Positions 1-9,753 of a stretch of 64,000 nt of DNA are shown piece after piece. The stretch is taken from contig JAAUOU010000003.1 in NCBI GenBank assembly GCA_012034765.1, forward strand, positions 1 to 64,000, read 5' to 3'. The DNA is from Pleurocapsaceae cyanobacterium CSU_1_1. Lineage in GTDB: Bacteria; Cyanobacteriota; Cyanobacteriia; Cyanobacteriales; Xenococcaceae. Position numbers and translations under genes: made by a program. Positions within the stretch are counted from its first letter, which is position 1, and each line of letters begins with the position of its first letter. Below the pieces are notes generated by a model that saw only the letters and a list, made by a program, of their open reading frames with translations, was not told where the DNA came from and made no database searches.

Positions 1-133
1 CGCATTGATCTCGATTTAGCCTTTTGCTTTTACTCATAGAGAAATAAATCTTTCAACTGCTTATTCTCTCTGAGCTTCACACAATTCTTAAGTTCGATTG
101 ACTTTTTTCTGATTTCCTTAACTTGTGACCAAT

Positions 134-178
134 GAGGGGAATCAAATCTAGCAAATAAGACTTTTCAGATAACCTTTT
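134..178. repeat. Solo right end of a MITE-like element
   Basis: This stretch matches, with only a few mismatches, the right end of the complete element at 47200-47421. Both share the core ATCAAATCTAG followed by AAATAAGACTT and CAGATAACCT. No matching left inverted repeat is visible upstream in the window, so this is a solo or decayed end. The rest of the first 285 bases holds no gene I can support. Confidence 0.6.
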
Positions 179-202
179 AAATCTTAACTAAAAATTGAAT
201 TT

Positions 203-240
203 ATCAAAAGCTTAGAGCTTAGAGCCTATAGCTTAAAGCT
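203..240. repeat. Degenerate heptamer repeat (AGCTTAG/AGCTTAA type)
   Basis: A short run of seven-base units related to AGCTTAG, with drift. A cleaner version of the same family lies at 10999-11027 (unit AGCTTAT). It sits just before the oligopeptidase start and looks like one of the short tandem heptamer repeats common in cyanobacterial intergenic DNA. Confidence 0.5.
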
Positions 241-285
241 AGGGCGAAGCCTTGATTGAACTAGTAAAAATTACAACTCTATCAA

Positions 286-2343
286 ATGACTGAGCAAGAG
301 CAACTTTCTCCTCCTATCGCCCAAAAACAGCCTCATACTCATTCGATTCATGGAGATGAGAGGTTGGATAATTACTACTGGTTACGCGATCGCGAAAATC
401 CTCAAGTCGTTGCTTATCTGGAGGCGGAAAATCAATATACAGAGGCAATGATGAAGCATACAGAGTCATTGCAAGGGGATCTCTACAAAGAAATGTTGTC
501 TCGCATCCAAGAAACAGATCTTTCCGTTCCTTCTCGCAAGGATAATTATTATTACTACACTCGTACCGAAGAAGGCAAAGCTTATGGGATTTTTTGCCGT
601 AAAGAAGATAGTTTGGATGCGCCAGAAGAGATCTTACTTGATCAAAATCAACTTGCCGAAGGACATGAATATTTTGCTTTGGGAGTATTATCCGTCAGTC
701 CCAACCATCAAATTTTAGCTTACTCGGTTGATACCACTGGTGCAGAAAAATATACTCTTTATTTTCTCGATTTAAGTACCAGAGAAATTTATACCGAAAG
801 TATTCCCGATACTTATTATTCTTTTGTTTGGGCAAATGATAACCAGACTGTATTTTATACCAAAGTTGATAGTGCTAATCGAAGCGATCGCTTATTCCGT
901 CATGACTTAGAAGATGCTGTTGCCAATGACGTGCTGGTATATCAAGAAACTGACGAAGCTTATTTCTTATCCGTTGGAAAAACCAGGAGCGATGCCTATC
1001 TAATTTTAAGTTTAGGTAGTATGGTGACATCAGAGGTATATTACCTTGATGCTAATCGCCCGACAGATTCCTTTCAAATATTCCAACCGCGATCGACTGG
1101 GATTGAATATTCTCTAACCCATCACGGCGACTATTTTTATATCACCACCAATGAAGGGGCAATTAATTTTAAATTAATGAAAACCCCAGTTAATAATACT
1201 AGTAAAGAAAACTGGCAGACGGTAATATCTCATCGAGAAGAGATTTATCTTTTAGGTGTTAGTGCTTTTAGAGACCATTTAATTATCTACGAACAAGAAG
1301 AAGGTGTCCCCAAACTGAGAATACATAAATTTTCTACAGGGGAAGAACACTATATATCTTTTGCCGAACCGATTTATTCAGCAGGTGATGCGGGTAATCC
1401 CGAATACAATACCAATATTTTTCGCTTTAGCTACACTTCTCTAATAACTCCCAACTCTATATTCGATTACAACTTAGATACCAAAGAAAGAGAACTAAAA
1501 AAAGAAACTCCCGTATTAGGAGGCTACAATCGCACTCAGTATATTAGTGAAAGAACCTATGCCACTGCCTCTGATGGAACTTCTATACCTATTTCTCTAG
1601 TTTATAAAAAAGGGATAGAAAAAAATGGTACAAATCCTCTGTTATTGACTGCTTACGGTTCATACGGCGCAAATTATCCCGTTTACTTCTCTTCAATTCG
1701 TCTCTCTTTACTCGATCGCGGTGTCGTTTTGGCGATCGCTCATATTAGAGGTGGTTCGGAAAAAGGACGCAAATGGTACGAAGAGGGCAAACTATTACAT
1801 AAAAAAAATACGTTTACCGATTTTATTTCCTGTGCCGAACATTTAATACAAGAACAATGGACTTCTACCCAACATCTTGCCATCAATGGCGGTAGTGCAG
1901 GTGGCTTATTAATGGGTGCGGTACTGAATATGCGTCCAGATTTATTTAAAATTGCGATCGCTGATGTTCCTTTTGTTGATGTGGTTACTACTATTCTCGA
2001 TCCGTCTCTCCCACTGACGGTGATTGAATGGGAAGAATGGGGAAATCCTCAACAAAAAACTGACTATGACTACATGAAATCCTATTCCCCTTACGATAAC
2101 GTTACAGCCCAAAACTATCCTCATCTATTAATCACTGCTGGTTTAAACGATCCTCGCGTTGCTTATTGGGAACCAGCTAAATGGACGGCAAAATTACGCG
2201 ATCTTAAAACCGACAATAATTTACTACTGCTAAAAACCAACATGGATGCAGGACATGGCGGTGCGTCGGGACGTTACGAACAACTTAAAGAAACTGCTTT
2301 TGAGTATGCTTTTTTACTGACTTGTTGGGGTATAAATGGGTGA
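286..2343 (+). CDS. Oligopeptidase B / prolyl oligopeptidase family (S9A) serine peptidase
   Basis: A 685-residue cytosolic-type serine peptidase that would cleave short peptides, probably after basic residues if it is a true oligopeptidase B. The N-terminal ~400 residues form the beta-propeller typical of S9A enzymes, opening with a DNYYWLRDREN motif. The C-terminal alpha/beta-hydrolase domain has the nucleophile motif GGSAGG near residue 537, an acidic residue in LNDPRV near 622 and the catalytic His in DAGHGG near 655, so the triad is complete. Length fits the family. No signal peptide is visible. It stands alone on the plus strand, with a convergent toxin-antitoxin pair immediately downstream. 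Family assignment is firm; the choice between oligopeptidase B and prolyl oligopeptidase rests on recalled similarity. Confidence 0.93.
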   Translation: MTEQEQLSPPIAQKQPHTHSIHGDERLDNYYWLRDRENPQVVAYLEAENQYTEAMMKHTESLQGDLYKEMLSRIQETDLSVPSRKDNYYYYTRTEEGKAYGIFCRKEDSLDAPEEILLDQNQLAEGHEYFALGVLSVSPNHQILAYSVDTTGAEKYTLYFLDLSTREIYTESIPDTYYSFVWANDNQTVFYTKVDSANRSDRLFRHDLEDAVANDVLVYQETDEAYFLSVGKTRSDAYLILSLGSMVTSEVYYLDANRPTDSFQIFQPRSTGIEYSLTHHGDYFYITTNEGAINFKLMKTPVNNTSKENWQTVISHREEIYLLGVSAFRDHLIIYEQEEGVPKLRIHKFSTGEEHYISFAEPIYSAGDAGNPEYNTNIFRFSYTSLITPNSIFDYNLDTKERELKKETPVLGGYNRTQYISERTYATASDGTSIPISLVYKKGIEKNGTNPLLLTAYGSYGANYPVYFSSIRLSLLDRGVVLAIAHIRGGSEKGRKWYEEGKLLHKKNTFTDFISCAEHLIQEQWTSTQHLAINGGSAGGLLMGAVLNMRPDLFKIAIADVPFVDVVTTILDPSLPLTVIEWEEWGNPQQKTDYDYMKSYSPYDNVTAQNYPHLLITAGLNDPRVAYWEPAKWTAKLRDLKTDNNLLLLKTNMDAGHGGASGRYEQLKETAFEYAFLLTCWGING

Positions 2344-2355
2344 GTGCAATTATCT

Positions 2356-2697
2356 TCAACTTGCAGGGCGTACAATACGAATCAATTTACCTTTCAAAGA
2401 TTTCTGAGATGCGATCGCTTCGTCAATCTGAGTTATCATGCGCTGGCGATCGCTATCGTTAGTGCAGACAATAATACCAAAATGTTTGAAATTAGCACGG
2501 TGTAATCGAATAAAATCTCGGCGATTGAGAGTCACAACTGCACGATTGTCTCTAATGGCAAAATCTAATACATCTTCATCAGGGATGCCCAAGTTGTCAT
2601 TGCCAGCTTCCTGCACCGTTAAAACATCATGTCCCATTGTCCGAAGTAGTTCGCTGACTATCCGTGGAAACTGCTCATCAGCATACAGGCGTGCCAT
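2356..2697 (-). CDS. DUF5615 PIN-like toxin of a type II toxin-antitoxin pair
   Basis: A 113-residue protein with the DUF5615 (Mut7-C-like, PIN-related) pattern. It has an early acidic motif LYADEQFP, a central acidic segment GIPDEDVLDFA, then VVTLNRRDF, which resembles the acidic metal-binding layout of PIN nucleases. Such proteins are usually the putative RNase toxin partner of DUF433 antitoxins. Here the DUF433 gene lies directly upstream on the same strand with a gap of only three bases, which supports a two-gene operon. RNase activity is inferred from the family and not seen directly. Confidence 0.85.
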   Translation of the reverse strand: MARLYADEQFPRIVSELLRTMGHDVLTVQEAGNDNLGIPDEDVLDFAIRDNRAVVTLNRRDFIRLHRANFKHFGIIVCTNDSDRQRMITQIDEAIASQKSLKGKLIRIVRPAS

Positions 2698-2700
2698 TGG

Positions 2701-3030
2701 CTAGGCAACCTCATTATTAGCGAGAATCGCTGTAGCAATTTCTTCAGGATGGGCATCGGCATATGCCCAGGCATTGACAAGATCGGCAGCAGTTATATGA
2801 GGATAGTCTTGTAATAATTGAGCTTCAGTAATGCCAAGCTGTTGAGCTTCGACTAATAGCCATATGGCAATTCGAGTTCCTACAATACAAGCTTCTCCAC
2901 CACAAACATCAGCAGTTTTGCTGATTCCCTTTCCTTTCATACTAAGGGTTTTGGTTAAAGTTTGAACGATCTCTGCTTGGTCAGAAAGCGATAGGGTGAG
3001 AAGTTGATATTCAATTTCTTGACGAGTCAT
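2701..3030 (-). CDS. DUF433 antitoxin
   Basis: A 109-residue protein whose C-terminal part carries the DUF433 signature CGGEACIVGTRIAI followed by a helical region (LGITEAQLLQDYPHIT, ADLVNAWAYA). This fold resembles a winged helix-turn-helix. The N-terminal ~35 residues are a helical extension. It precedes the DUF5615 toxin gene by three bases and probably neutralises it and represses the shared promoter, as is usual for such pairs. The ATG at 3030 is followed directly by a plausible reading frame with no competing upstream start. Confidence 0.85.
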   Translation of the reverse strand: MTRQEIEYQLLTLSLSDQAEIVQTLTKTLSMKGKGISKTADVCGGEACIVGTRIAIWLLVEAQQLGITEAQLLQDYPHITAADLVNAWAYADAHPEEIATAILANNEVA

Positions 3031-3120
3031 AGCTTCGCTTATAATTAGAAATGTTTTTATAGTAACAATTTAGTAAACAAAACATTAAGCTGTTAATCTA
3101 TCTAGACTACATATAGATCT

Positions 3121-3147
3121 AAAAAAACCCTGTGAAATCACAGGGTT
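3121..3147 (-). terminator. Rho-independent terminator of transketolase
   Basis: A perfect 10-bp stem (AACCCTGTGA with TCACAGGGTT) and a two-base loop is followed, on the minus strand, by a run of seven T. It lies about 50 bases past the transketolase stop and is a textbook intrinsic terminator. Confidence 0.9.
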
Positions 3148-3199
3148 AAGCATTAAATTAAACTAATTAAATTAATTAAGCCAATGCTGCTGGTTAAAA

Positions 3200-5227
3200 C
3201 TAGCCAATTATTTCCTTCGCCTTAGCGACAACGTTATCAACGTTGAAGCCAAATTTATCTAAACAAACACTACCTGGAGCAGATGCGCCAAAGCGTTCAA
3301 TACTGACTGAACCACCTTCACTGCCAGTGTATCTCTGCCAGCCGAAGCTAGTTGCTGCTTCTACAGAGAGGCGTTTTTGAGCAACTTTTGGTAGTACCGA
3401 ATCTCTATAGGCTTGATCTTGAGCTTCAAACAGTTCCCAAGAAGGCATAGAGACAACCCGTACTTTCTTGCCATCAGCAATTAGTTTTTCGGCAGCACCA
3501 ACACAAAGTTGTACTTCGCTACCAGTACCAATCAAAATTAAATCTAATTCTTCGGGAGCAAAACCACAAGAAAGGACATAAGCACCCTTCTCTGCTTTTT
3601 CAATGGAACTTCCTGCTAAGTTAGGTACACCCTGGCGAGATAGTGCAAGCAAGGTTGGTTTGTTTTGTTTAGCGTGGGCGATCGCCATTTTATATGCTCC
3701 AGAAACTTCATTACCATCCGCAGGACGAATTACCGTTAACTCAGGAATAGCTCTTAAAGAAGCGATGGTTTCGATGGGTTGGTGTGTAGGACCATCTTCA
3801 CCCTGTCCGATGGAGTCATGAGTCATTACCCAAATTGCGCCCACTTCAGACAGTGCAGAAAGACGAATTGCCGCCCGCATATAGTCGGTAAAGATCAGGA
3901 AAGTCGCACCATAAGGAATTAGCCCTGAACCGTGCAACGCCATCCCGTTACAAATTGCTCCCATCCCGTGTTCGCGGACACCAAAGTGGATGTTACGATT
4001 TTGATAAGCACCTTTTTGGAAATCGCCAAAGCCTTTTAACTCGGTTAAGTTAGAGTGGGTTAAATCTGCCGAACCACCAATTAATTCGGGGAGTACAGGA
4101 GCAAGTTTATTCAAACAACCTTCGGAATACTTACGAGTTGCCAATCCTTTATCTTCAGGAGTAAATGTTGGTAAGACATCTGCCCAACCGTCGGGTAATT
4201 TACCGCTTAAGAAACGCTCAAATTCTGCTGCTTCTTGGGCATACTTAGATTTATAGTCAGACATGACCTGATTCCAAGCCTGCTCATCTGCTGCCCCCCT
4301 CTCCACTGCTTTACGCATGTGGTTCAATGCTTCATCAGGAATTTCAAACGGTTCGTAGTCCCAGCCTAAGTTTTCGCGGGTGAGCTTGATTTCGTCTTCT
4401 CCTAAAGCAGAACCATGAATACCGCCAGTATTTTGCTTATTAGGCGCACCGTAACCAATGATGGTTGTCACCTTAATCATTGTTGGTTTATCAGTAACAG
4501 ATTTAGCCTCTTCAATTGCTTTGGCGATCGCATCTAGATCTGTATTGCCGTCTTCAACATGAAGTACGTGCCAGCCATAGGCTTCAAAACGCTTAGAAAC
4601 GTCTTCGGTAAAGGCTACATCAGTTGAACCATCAATAGAGATGTGATTATCATCGTAAAAGGCAATTAGTTTACCTAGTCCTTGGTGTCCCGCAAATGAG
4701 CAAGCCTCTCCAGAGATACCTTCCATGTTGCAGCCATCACCCACAATTACGTAGGTGTAATGATCTACTAAAGTGGCATCGGGCTTATTAAATTTCGCTG
4801 CTAAATGAGCTTCTGCCAGCGCCAAACCAACACCATTAGCAATACCTTGACCTAATGGTCCTGTAGTAACTTCGATCCCAGATGTTACAAAGTTTTCGGG
4901 GTGTCCAGGGGTACTTGAACCCCATTGACGAAACTGCTTAATGTCTTCGATGGAGACACTATCATAGCCTGCGAGGTAGAGTAGAGCATACTGCAACATC
5001 GACCCATGACCAGCAGAAAGTACAAAGCGATCGCGATTGAACCATTTAGGATTCTTGGGGTTGTAGCGCATGAACTTATCCCACAGCACAAAAGCCATCG
5101 GCGCTGCGCCCATCGGTAATCCTGGATGTCCAGAGCTAGCTTTTTCTATGGCATCTACTGCCAAAAAACGAATCGAATTAATACAAAGTTCTTCAACTGT
5201 CTTAGTTGATTGGGTGGCAACTACCAT
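3200..5227 (-). CDS. tkt: Transketolase
   Basis: A 675-residue thiamine-diphosphate enzyme that moves two-carbon ketol units in the Calvin cycle and pentose phosphate pathway. Visible hallmarks are the N-terminal [14 protein letters not shown] substrate-channel motif, the ThDP motif beginning GDGCNMEG and ending near [12 protein letters not shown], and the pyrimidine-domain [13 protein letters not shown] motif with the ThDP-activating Glu. Length is normal for bacterial and plastid transketolases. It follows acpP and fabF in the same direction, but a 304-base gap precedes it, so it may have its own promoter. A strong terminator follows. Confidence 0.97.
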   Translation of the reverse strand: MVVATQSTKTVEELCINSIRFLAVDAIEKASSGHPGLPMGAAPMAFVLWDKFMRYNPKNPKWFNRDRFVLSAGHGSMLQYALLYLAGYDSVSIEDIKQFRQWGSSTPGHPENFVTSGIEVTTGPLGQGIANGVGLALAEAHLAAKFNKPDATLVDHYTYVIVGDGCNMEGISGEACSFAGHQGLGKLIAFYDDNHISIDGSTDVAFTEDVSKRFEAYGWHVLHVEDGNTDLDAIAKAIEEAKSVTDKPTMIKVTTIIGYGAPNKQNTGGIHGSALGEDEIKLTRENLGWDYEPFEIPDEALNHMRKAVERGAADEQAWNQVMSDYKSKYAQEAAEFERFLSGKLPDGWADVLPTFTPEDKGLATRKYSEGCLNKLAPVLPELIGGSADLTHSNLTELKGFGDFQKGAYQNRNIHFGVREHGMGAICNGMALHGSGLIPYGATFLIFTDYMRAAIRLSALSEVGAIWVMTHDSIGQGEDGPTHQPIETIASLRAIPELTVIRPADGNEVSGAYKMAIAHAKQNKPTLLALSRQGVPNLAGSSIEKAEKGAYVLSCGFAPEELDLILIGTGSEVQLCVGAAEKLIADGKKVRVVSMPSWELFEAQDQAYRDSVLPKVAQKRLSVEAATSFGWQRYTGSEGGSVSIERFGASAPGSVCLDKFGFNVDNVVAKAKEIIG

Positions 5228-5531
5228 ATTTGTTATATAAATGAACTACGATAAAACAAAAAATTTTGGGGTACTTCGACGCTACTAAGGAAGCTTGCGA
5301 TCGGACTAGATGATTTTAAGGTTCTGTTATCAGTTGTGCCTATCTTCTCATCCTATAGGAACTGCTAGCAAATTCCAACACTTTTAAAAATGGCTCAATC
5401 TTACCCAGTGAGCAGCTAATCAATAACTTAATTGTTAATTTAATTGCTTAACTCTTGAGCTTGAGGCAGTTACAACATTAGCCGTGAAGGTTTAATTGCA
5501 CCGCTATTTTCTTAAAAAAAATTTAAATTTT
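5228..5531. other. Intergenic gap between fabF and transketolase
   Basis: About 300 A+T-rich bases between two minus-strand genes. I see no open frame, stable hairpin or repeat worth naming. Its length suggests that it holds the transketolase promoter, but no confident -10/-35 pair can be called by eye. Confidence 0.5.
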
Positions 5532-6782
5532 TTAGCTATATTTTTTAAATGCTAGAGTGACATTATGCCCACCAAAACCAAAGGAATTTGTTAGGGCAAC
5601 GTTTACTTGCTGCTCTCTACTAGAATTAGGTACATAGTCTAAATCACAATCTGGATCGGGATTTTTTAGATTAATGGTGGGAGGAACTCGATTATTGGCG
5701 ATCGCCATTACCGTAGCTACGGCTTCAATGCCCCCAGATCCACCCAATAAGTGACCCGTCATTGACTTAGTAGAGCTAACTGCAATTTGATTTGCTCTTG
5801 CCCCCAATGCCTTTTTAATTGCCTTGGTTTCGTTTGAATCATTCGCTTGAGTACTAGTACCGTGAGCGTTGATATAATCAACTTGATTAGGGCTTAAATC
5901 TCCGTCTGTTAAGGCTAGCTCGATCGCTTTGGCAGCACCCTGTCCCCCAGGTACAGGTGAAGTCATATGATAGGCATCACAAGTCATACCATAGCCCACA
6001 ATCTCCGCGTAAATCTTCGCACCACGCCCAAGTGCATGTTCGAGTTCTTCGAGCAATAAAATACCCGAACCTTCTCCCATGACAAAACCATCGCGATCGC
6101 GATCAAACGGTCTGCTGGCATTTTCTGGGCTGTCGTTACGAGTAGAAAGAGCTTTAGCCGAGCAAAAACCAGCAAAAGAGAGAGGTGTCACGGCTGCTTC
6201 TGCACCGCCACAAATCATTGCTTTGGCGTAGCCTCCTTGGACTAAGCGAAAAGCATCCCCAATGGCATGAGAACCCGCAGCACAGGCTGTTACCGTGCAG
6301 GAATTAGGTCCTTTAGCTCCCGTATGAATTGCTGTCAAACCTGCTGCCATATTGGCGATCATCATGGGAATTGTGAAAGGACTAACTTTTCTAGGACCTT
6401 TGGTAATGAGGTTTTCATTTTGCTCTTCCATGACCCTCAGACCGCCCACTCCTGTGCCAATTAGAACCCCAACTTGATCGGCATTAAGCTCGTTGATCTC
6501 AAATTTAGCATCAGCGAGGGCTTGTATACTGGCACAAACACCAAACTGAGCAAAGCGATCCATTCGCTTGGCATCTTTTTTGTCTAAATACTCATGAGGA
6601 TCAAAATTTTTAACTTCGGCAGCAATTTGACAGGCATGTTCTGAGGCATCAAATAGAGTTACTGCACCTACTCCATTTCGCCCCCGCAATAAACCATCCC
6701 AATAGTCGGCTAGATTTTTACCAATGGGAGTAATTGCACCCAAGCCTGTGATTACAACTCGCTTGTTTTGCCTATTTGTCAT
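5532..6782 (-). CDS. fabF: 3-oxoacyl-[acyl-carrier-protein] synthase II
   Basis: A 416-residue condensing enzyme that elongates acyl-ACP with malonyl-ACP in type II fatty-acid synthesis. The Cys-His-His centre is complete: the nucleophile in TVTACAAGSHAIG, the first His in NAHGTSTQANDSNE and the second in STKSMTGHLLGG. It has the usual FabF start (VVITGLGAITPIG) and the Gly-rich C-terminal NSFGFGGHN motif. Length is typical. It lies 139 bases downstream of acpP on the same strand, the standard cyanobacterial arrangement, so ACP and its synthase are probably co-transcribed. Confidence 0.97.
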   Translation of the reverse strand: MTNRQNKRVVITGLGAITPIGKNLADYWDGLLRGRNGVGAVTLFDASEHACQIAAEVKNFDPHEYLDKKDAKRMDRFAQFGVCASIQALADAKFEINELNADQVGVLIGTGVGGLRVMEEQNENLITKGPRKVSPFTIPMMIANMAAGLTAIHTGAKGPNSCTVTACAAGSHAIGDAFRLVQGGYAKAMICGGAEAAVTPLSFAGFCSAKALSTRNDSPENASRPFDRDRDGFVMGEGSGILLLEELEHALGRGAKIYAEIVGYGMTCDAYHMTSPVPGGQGAAKAIELALTDGDLSPNQVDYINAHGTSTQANDSNETKAIKKALGARANQIAVSSTKSMTGHLLGGSGGIEAVATVMAIANNRVPPTINLKNPDPDCDLDYVPNSSREQQVNVALTNSFGFGGHNVTLAFKKYS

Positions 6783-6921
6783 TTTTGCTCTCTATACGCT
6801 TTTGCTATGGCACTATTAATTTAGGCTAATTTAGTCTGCCCTCGATCAAGCTGGGACACTTTTGATGATTACCTCAACCAAGCTGCCAGCCTTGATCGAC
6901 ACTCTTGACCAAAATGCGAAA

Positions 6922-7167
6922 TTAAGCGACGGCAGTCTCTGAAGCAATATGCTCAACTGCTTTACCGACGGTATCTATTTGTTCGGCTGCTTCGTCAGGA
7001 ATCTCGATATCAAATTCTTCTTCTAAAGCCATTACTAATTCTACTGTGTCTAGAGAATCAGCACCTAAATCATTAGCAAAGCTTGCTTCTGGGGTAACCC
7101 GATCGGCTTCCACTTCTAACTGATCGACGACGATGCTTTTTACTTTTGCAAAAATTTCTTGATTCAT
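6922..7167 (-). CDS. acpP: Acyl carrier protein
   Basis: An 81-residue acidic carrier protein that holds growing acyl chains on a phosphopantetheine arm. The attachment motif [18 protein letters not shown], with the modified Ser, is intact. It is the first gene of the apparent acpP-fabF(-tkt) set. A purine-rich stretch (CCAGGAAAAA on the coding strand) precedes the ATG as ribosome binding site. Confidence 0.98.
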   Translation of the reverse strand: MNQEIFAKVKSIVVDQLEVEADRVTPEASFANDLGADSLDTVELVMALEEEFDIEIPDEAAEQIDTVGKAVEHIASETAVA

Positions 7168-7479
7168 TGATTTTTCCTGGTAAATAACCCGTTTCTAACT
7201 ATCTAAAAGTCTAGTTAAATTAGACGGGTTTCCTAATTAAACTAAACGGTAGCTTAAACAAAAAAAGCGGCAACTCTCATCTTATCGGAAAGAGGGACAA
7301 AGTTCATCGCTAATCTGGCAATTGCTTTATTCTGGCATCTTTTAAGATTAGCCATTCCAAATTTTTGTCTTAAAATTATCAACAATTAAGAAAATAAAAA
7401 ACTAAAACGGAAGACTACCTTGACTGAAGATAATTCTTCCGTTTCCCGAGTTAACTCGTGACTCTTAAGTAATTACAAC
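7168..7479. other. Intergenic region upstream of acpP
   Basis: About 310 bases that contain the acpP upstream region and, at the far side, the terminator of the next minus-strand gene. No additional open frame is supported. Confidence 0.5.
7388..7444 (-). terminator. Probable terminator of the 177-residue helical protein gene
   Basis: A perfect 10-bp inverted repeat (AAACGGAAGA with TCTTCCGTTT, arms 7405-7414 and 7435-7444) encloses a 20-base loop. On the minus strand it is followed by T-rich sequence. It lies about 35 bases past the stop of the upstream minus-strand gene. The long loop makes it less ideal than the transketolase terminator. Confidence 0.65.
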
Positions 7480-8013
7480 CTATTTTCTGGGTGTTTTTGC
7501 CGTTTTTGCCATGTCTTTAAACTTAGCTAAACTAGCGCCAGGGCGACGACGATATTTAGTTATAGTTGGCATTAGGTTGTCACTTGCAAAGGTTGCTTCT
7601 TTTACCTGACCATTACTATTACTCGTATTTGTGTTGTTCATTGCCGCCACCCAAAAAGGAGGCTCAAAAGATGATGCACCATTTTGCGCGGAAGGATCAA
7701 CCTGTGGTTTTGCTGTTTTCGACTCAGTTACTTTGGCATTTTTTGACGCTTTCCCCTTGGTGGCAGTAGGCTTTTCTTCAGTGGCGATCGCTGATGCTAA
7801 TTTATCCTGAGTAGTTTCTACTGCTTCTCCAGCAGTTTTGAGCGCCTCTTGCACAGGCTCAGATTGAGCTATTTCTACCGCCTTTCCCTTAACGGCTTCT
7901 GTTGCCTTCTCTGCGGTTTTTAACGCCGTTTGGACTACTTCTGAATCTTTTAATTCGTCTAATTCTAAATAATATTTATTATTAGAATTAAATATTTTTT
8001 TGAGCATTTGCAT
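7480..8013 (-). CDS. Amphipathic-helix (apolipoprotein/LEA-like) hypothetical protein
   Basis: A 177-residue protein of unknown function. Residues ~20-80 repeat an Ala/Lys/Glu-rich pattern (TAEKATEAVKGKAVEIAQSE and related), which predicts long amphipathic helices like those of LEA or apolipoprotein-like proteins. The middle is low-complexity. The C-terminal ~50 residues (ATFASDNLMPTITKYRRRPG) are compact, basic and look more conserved, perhaps a binding tail. No signal peptide or membrane helix is visible. It is monocistronic, with a probable terminator downstream. The gene is probably real because composition and codon use match its neighbours; the function is open. Confidence 0.75.
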   Translation of the reverse strand: MQMLKKIFNSNNKYYLELDELKDSEVVQTALKTAEKATEAVKGKAVEIAQSEPVQEALKTAGEAVETTQDKLASAIATEEKPTATKGKASKNAKVTESKTAKPQVDPSAQNGASSFEPPFWVAAMNNTNTSNSNGQVKEATFASDNLMPTITKYRRRPGASLAKFKDMAKTAKTPRK

Positions 8014-8371
8014 GGCGTAGATTTACTCCTATTGATCAGACTAAAAAATCGATGCTAAATTTAAGATAATTTCTGTTGATCGTCTTTAGTTTGGGGACAA
8101 GTTGTTTTTAACTAAGTGGTGCGATTCCTAGTTTAAACTGTACTTAGCTTATCCTTAGTTAAAAGACGCAAGATCAAATTTCGCTTATCTCTAGCCCCAT
8201 CTATAAAGATCAGGAGCTATAAAACACGATATATAATTTTTGGCTACTCTTATCAAGCCAGAAAACTAAACCTGTCGCAATGATACTTTACAAAAATTAA
8301 TTACTATTAGTATGAGCAGACTCTGTTTAAAGTTTACAAGTTTTTAACTTCGCACTGCTCATTGTCTTGAA
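8014..8371. other. Intergenic region without recognised features
   Basis: About 360 A+T-rich bases between two minus-strand genes. It presumably carries the promoter of the helical protein gene. I see no open frame, tandem repeat or strong hairpin in it. Confidence 0.5.
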
Positions 8372-9436
8372 CTAGCTGCCACGATAGGCGGGAAAAAACT
8401 GAGACTGCTGTAGCTCTTCTACAGATTTATGGAGGGCATTAGCTCTAAACTGTAGCAATTGATTATATTTTACCAAATCTACCACTGAGCGCAAGGTAAA
8501 GAACTCATGTCTCTGTTTAGAAAAGCCTGACTTAAAAGTATAAAGATTATCTTGCTTACCACCCACTCCACCGCCGATATGTAAATATTGATTCCCTCTT
8601 GCCTTTGCCCAAAGACGCATATGGTGGAGTAATAAGTTAAAAGGAGACTGTTTAAGAAACTCACTCTTAGTTCCCCCTAAATGAGCCTGAACAATACCAC
8701 AAGATTCAAAAAATAGGCAAGCGCAAGCAATTTCTCCGTCTAGTTCAACTACTCCTAAATGAACTTTTTCCCCTAAGTTTAATAACCCTTCAAAATAATC
8801 ACGATTAAAGTAATAACTATCGATCGCCTTGACTCGATTCATTGTTTCTTCATAAATAGAAACAAATTTATCAATATATTTGGCAAAGGACACTGTTCTG
8901 ACATTAAATCCTAGTCTGGTACATTTATTAATCGTACTTTGGTGTCCCTTGCGAGTTTTCGCCCACATCTGAGCCTCATCTAAGGTTAGGTCAATCGAGA
9001 CAGTTTGCCCGTTTGCTGTTAAATGATTTGACTGAAAAGTTTTGGCGAAATTCTCTCCCAAGATTGGGTGTAATCGCAGAAAAACTGAACATACTCCTCT
9101 TGCCTGTAAAGCATGGCGAAACTGCTCAAGAGCAAAGTCAGGAAATTCAGGATGATTGGCAGCCGCATCACTCATTAAGATGCCAGGATAACCATAGGGA
9201 GAAATAATGTCATAAACTTTTGCCCCCAAAGATTCGCTAATATCAGCGCAAGAACGCAACAGGTAGGGGGCAAAAAATATTTTGTCGTTTTCTTGTAGCA
9301 AAAACGCTTCAGGAAGAGTTTTGGTACGTCGAGCATCTATAGCAATATAGTCTGGCAGATGATAAACATCATGAGGCAATTGTTTGAGGGCAGCTAACCA
9401 CGAAGGATGATTGACATCTAGAGTAACTATGTTCAT
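8372..9436 (-). CDS. FemAB-like GNAT-fold acyl/aminoacyl transferase
   Basis: A 354-residue protein resembling the FemAB/GNAT superfamily (peptidoglycan-bridge or exopolysaccharide-related transferases). The central segment reads MWAKTRKGHQSTINKCTRLG, a motif common in FemAB-like proteins. It is followed by the acyltransferase core with DSYYFNRDYFEGLL and the LHHMRLWAKARGNQYLHIGG segment. No signal peptide or transmembrane helix is visible, which fits a cytosolic enzyme acting on a lipid- or nucleotide-linked acceptor. There are no cell-wall or sugar genes next to it, so the substrate cannot be guessed. Family assignment is moderate; function is inferred. Confidence 0.75.
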   Translation of the reverse strand: MNIVTLDVNHPSWLAALKQLPHDVYHLPDYIAIDARRTKTLPEAFLLQENDKIFFAPYLLRSCADISESLGAKVYDIISPYGYPGILMSDAAANHPEFPDFALEQFRHALQARGVCSVFLRLHPILGENFAKTFQSNHLTANGQTVSIDLTLDEAQMWAKTRKGHQSTINKCTRLGFNVRTVSFAKYIDKFVSIYEETMNRVKAIDSYYFNRDYFEGLLNLGEKVHLGVVELDGEIACACLFFESCGIVQAHLGGTKSEFLKQSPFNLLLHHMRLWAKARGNQYLHIGGGVGGKQDNLYTFKSGFSKQRHEFFTLRSVVDLVKYNQLLQFRANALHKSVEELQQSQFFPAYRGS

Positions 9437-9517
9437 TGTTGACTAACATTTTTTATAAGTTATGAACTATAAATTTATAGCTTAATTTTCGCCAATATTT
9501 AGTTTGAGAGGGCAATT

Positions 9518-9664
9518 ATGAGTCGATACTTCATGTGGCTTCTAGTTTCTATTTGCTATAGCCTGGGGGGACAGGAAGCACAAGAAATTCTTAACCCAGC
9601 TGACACTTTTTATGCTGTGATTTTTAGAGATTTTCGTCAAGCTCGTTCAGCTTTAAAGCTTTAA
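9518..9664 (+). CDS. Small hypothetical protein (48 aa), candidate
   Basis: An ATG frame preceded by a GAGAGGG ribosome-binding sequence seven bases upstream encodes 48 residues. A hydrophobic N-terminus (MSRYFMWLLVSICYSLGG) could be a membrane anchor or signal; the tail RDFRQARSALKL is basic. It lies between the divergent transferase gene and the RTX-like gene, about 90 bases before the latter. The good ribosome-binding site is the main argument. I do not recognise the product and it may be spurious. Confidence 0.4.
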   Translation: MSRYFMWLLVSICYSLGGQEAQEILNPADTFYAVIFRDFRQARSALKL

Positions 9665-9753
9665 ATCTAATGTTATTACCAAAAGTAGTAATCACACTAC
9701 TCATTCAAATAAATAATGACTAAATTAGTAGGGCTTTATCAAATTGAATTGCA

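Noticed and set aside
1942-2124. 60-residue minus-strand frame inside the oligopeptidase gene
   Set aside because: It lies antisense to conserved codons of the catalytic domain and resembles no family.
2438-2704. 88-residue plus-strand frame over the toxin gene
   Set aside because: Antisense shadow of the DUF5615 gene, which has clear family motifs on the other strand.
2356-3030. Toxin-antitoxin pair as part of a defence island
   Set aside because: Neighbours are metabolic housekeeping genes; the pair is of an already described type.
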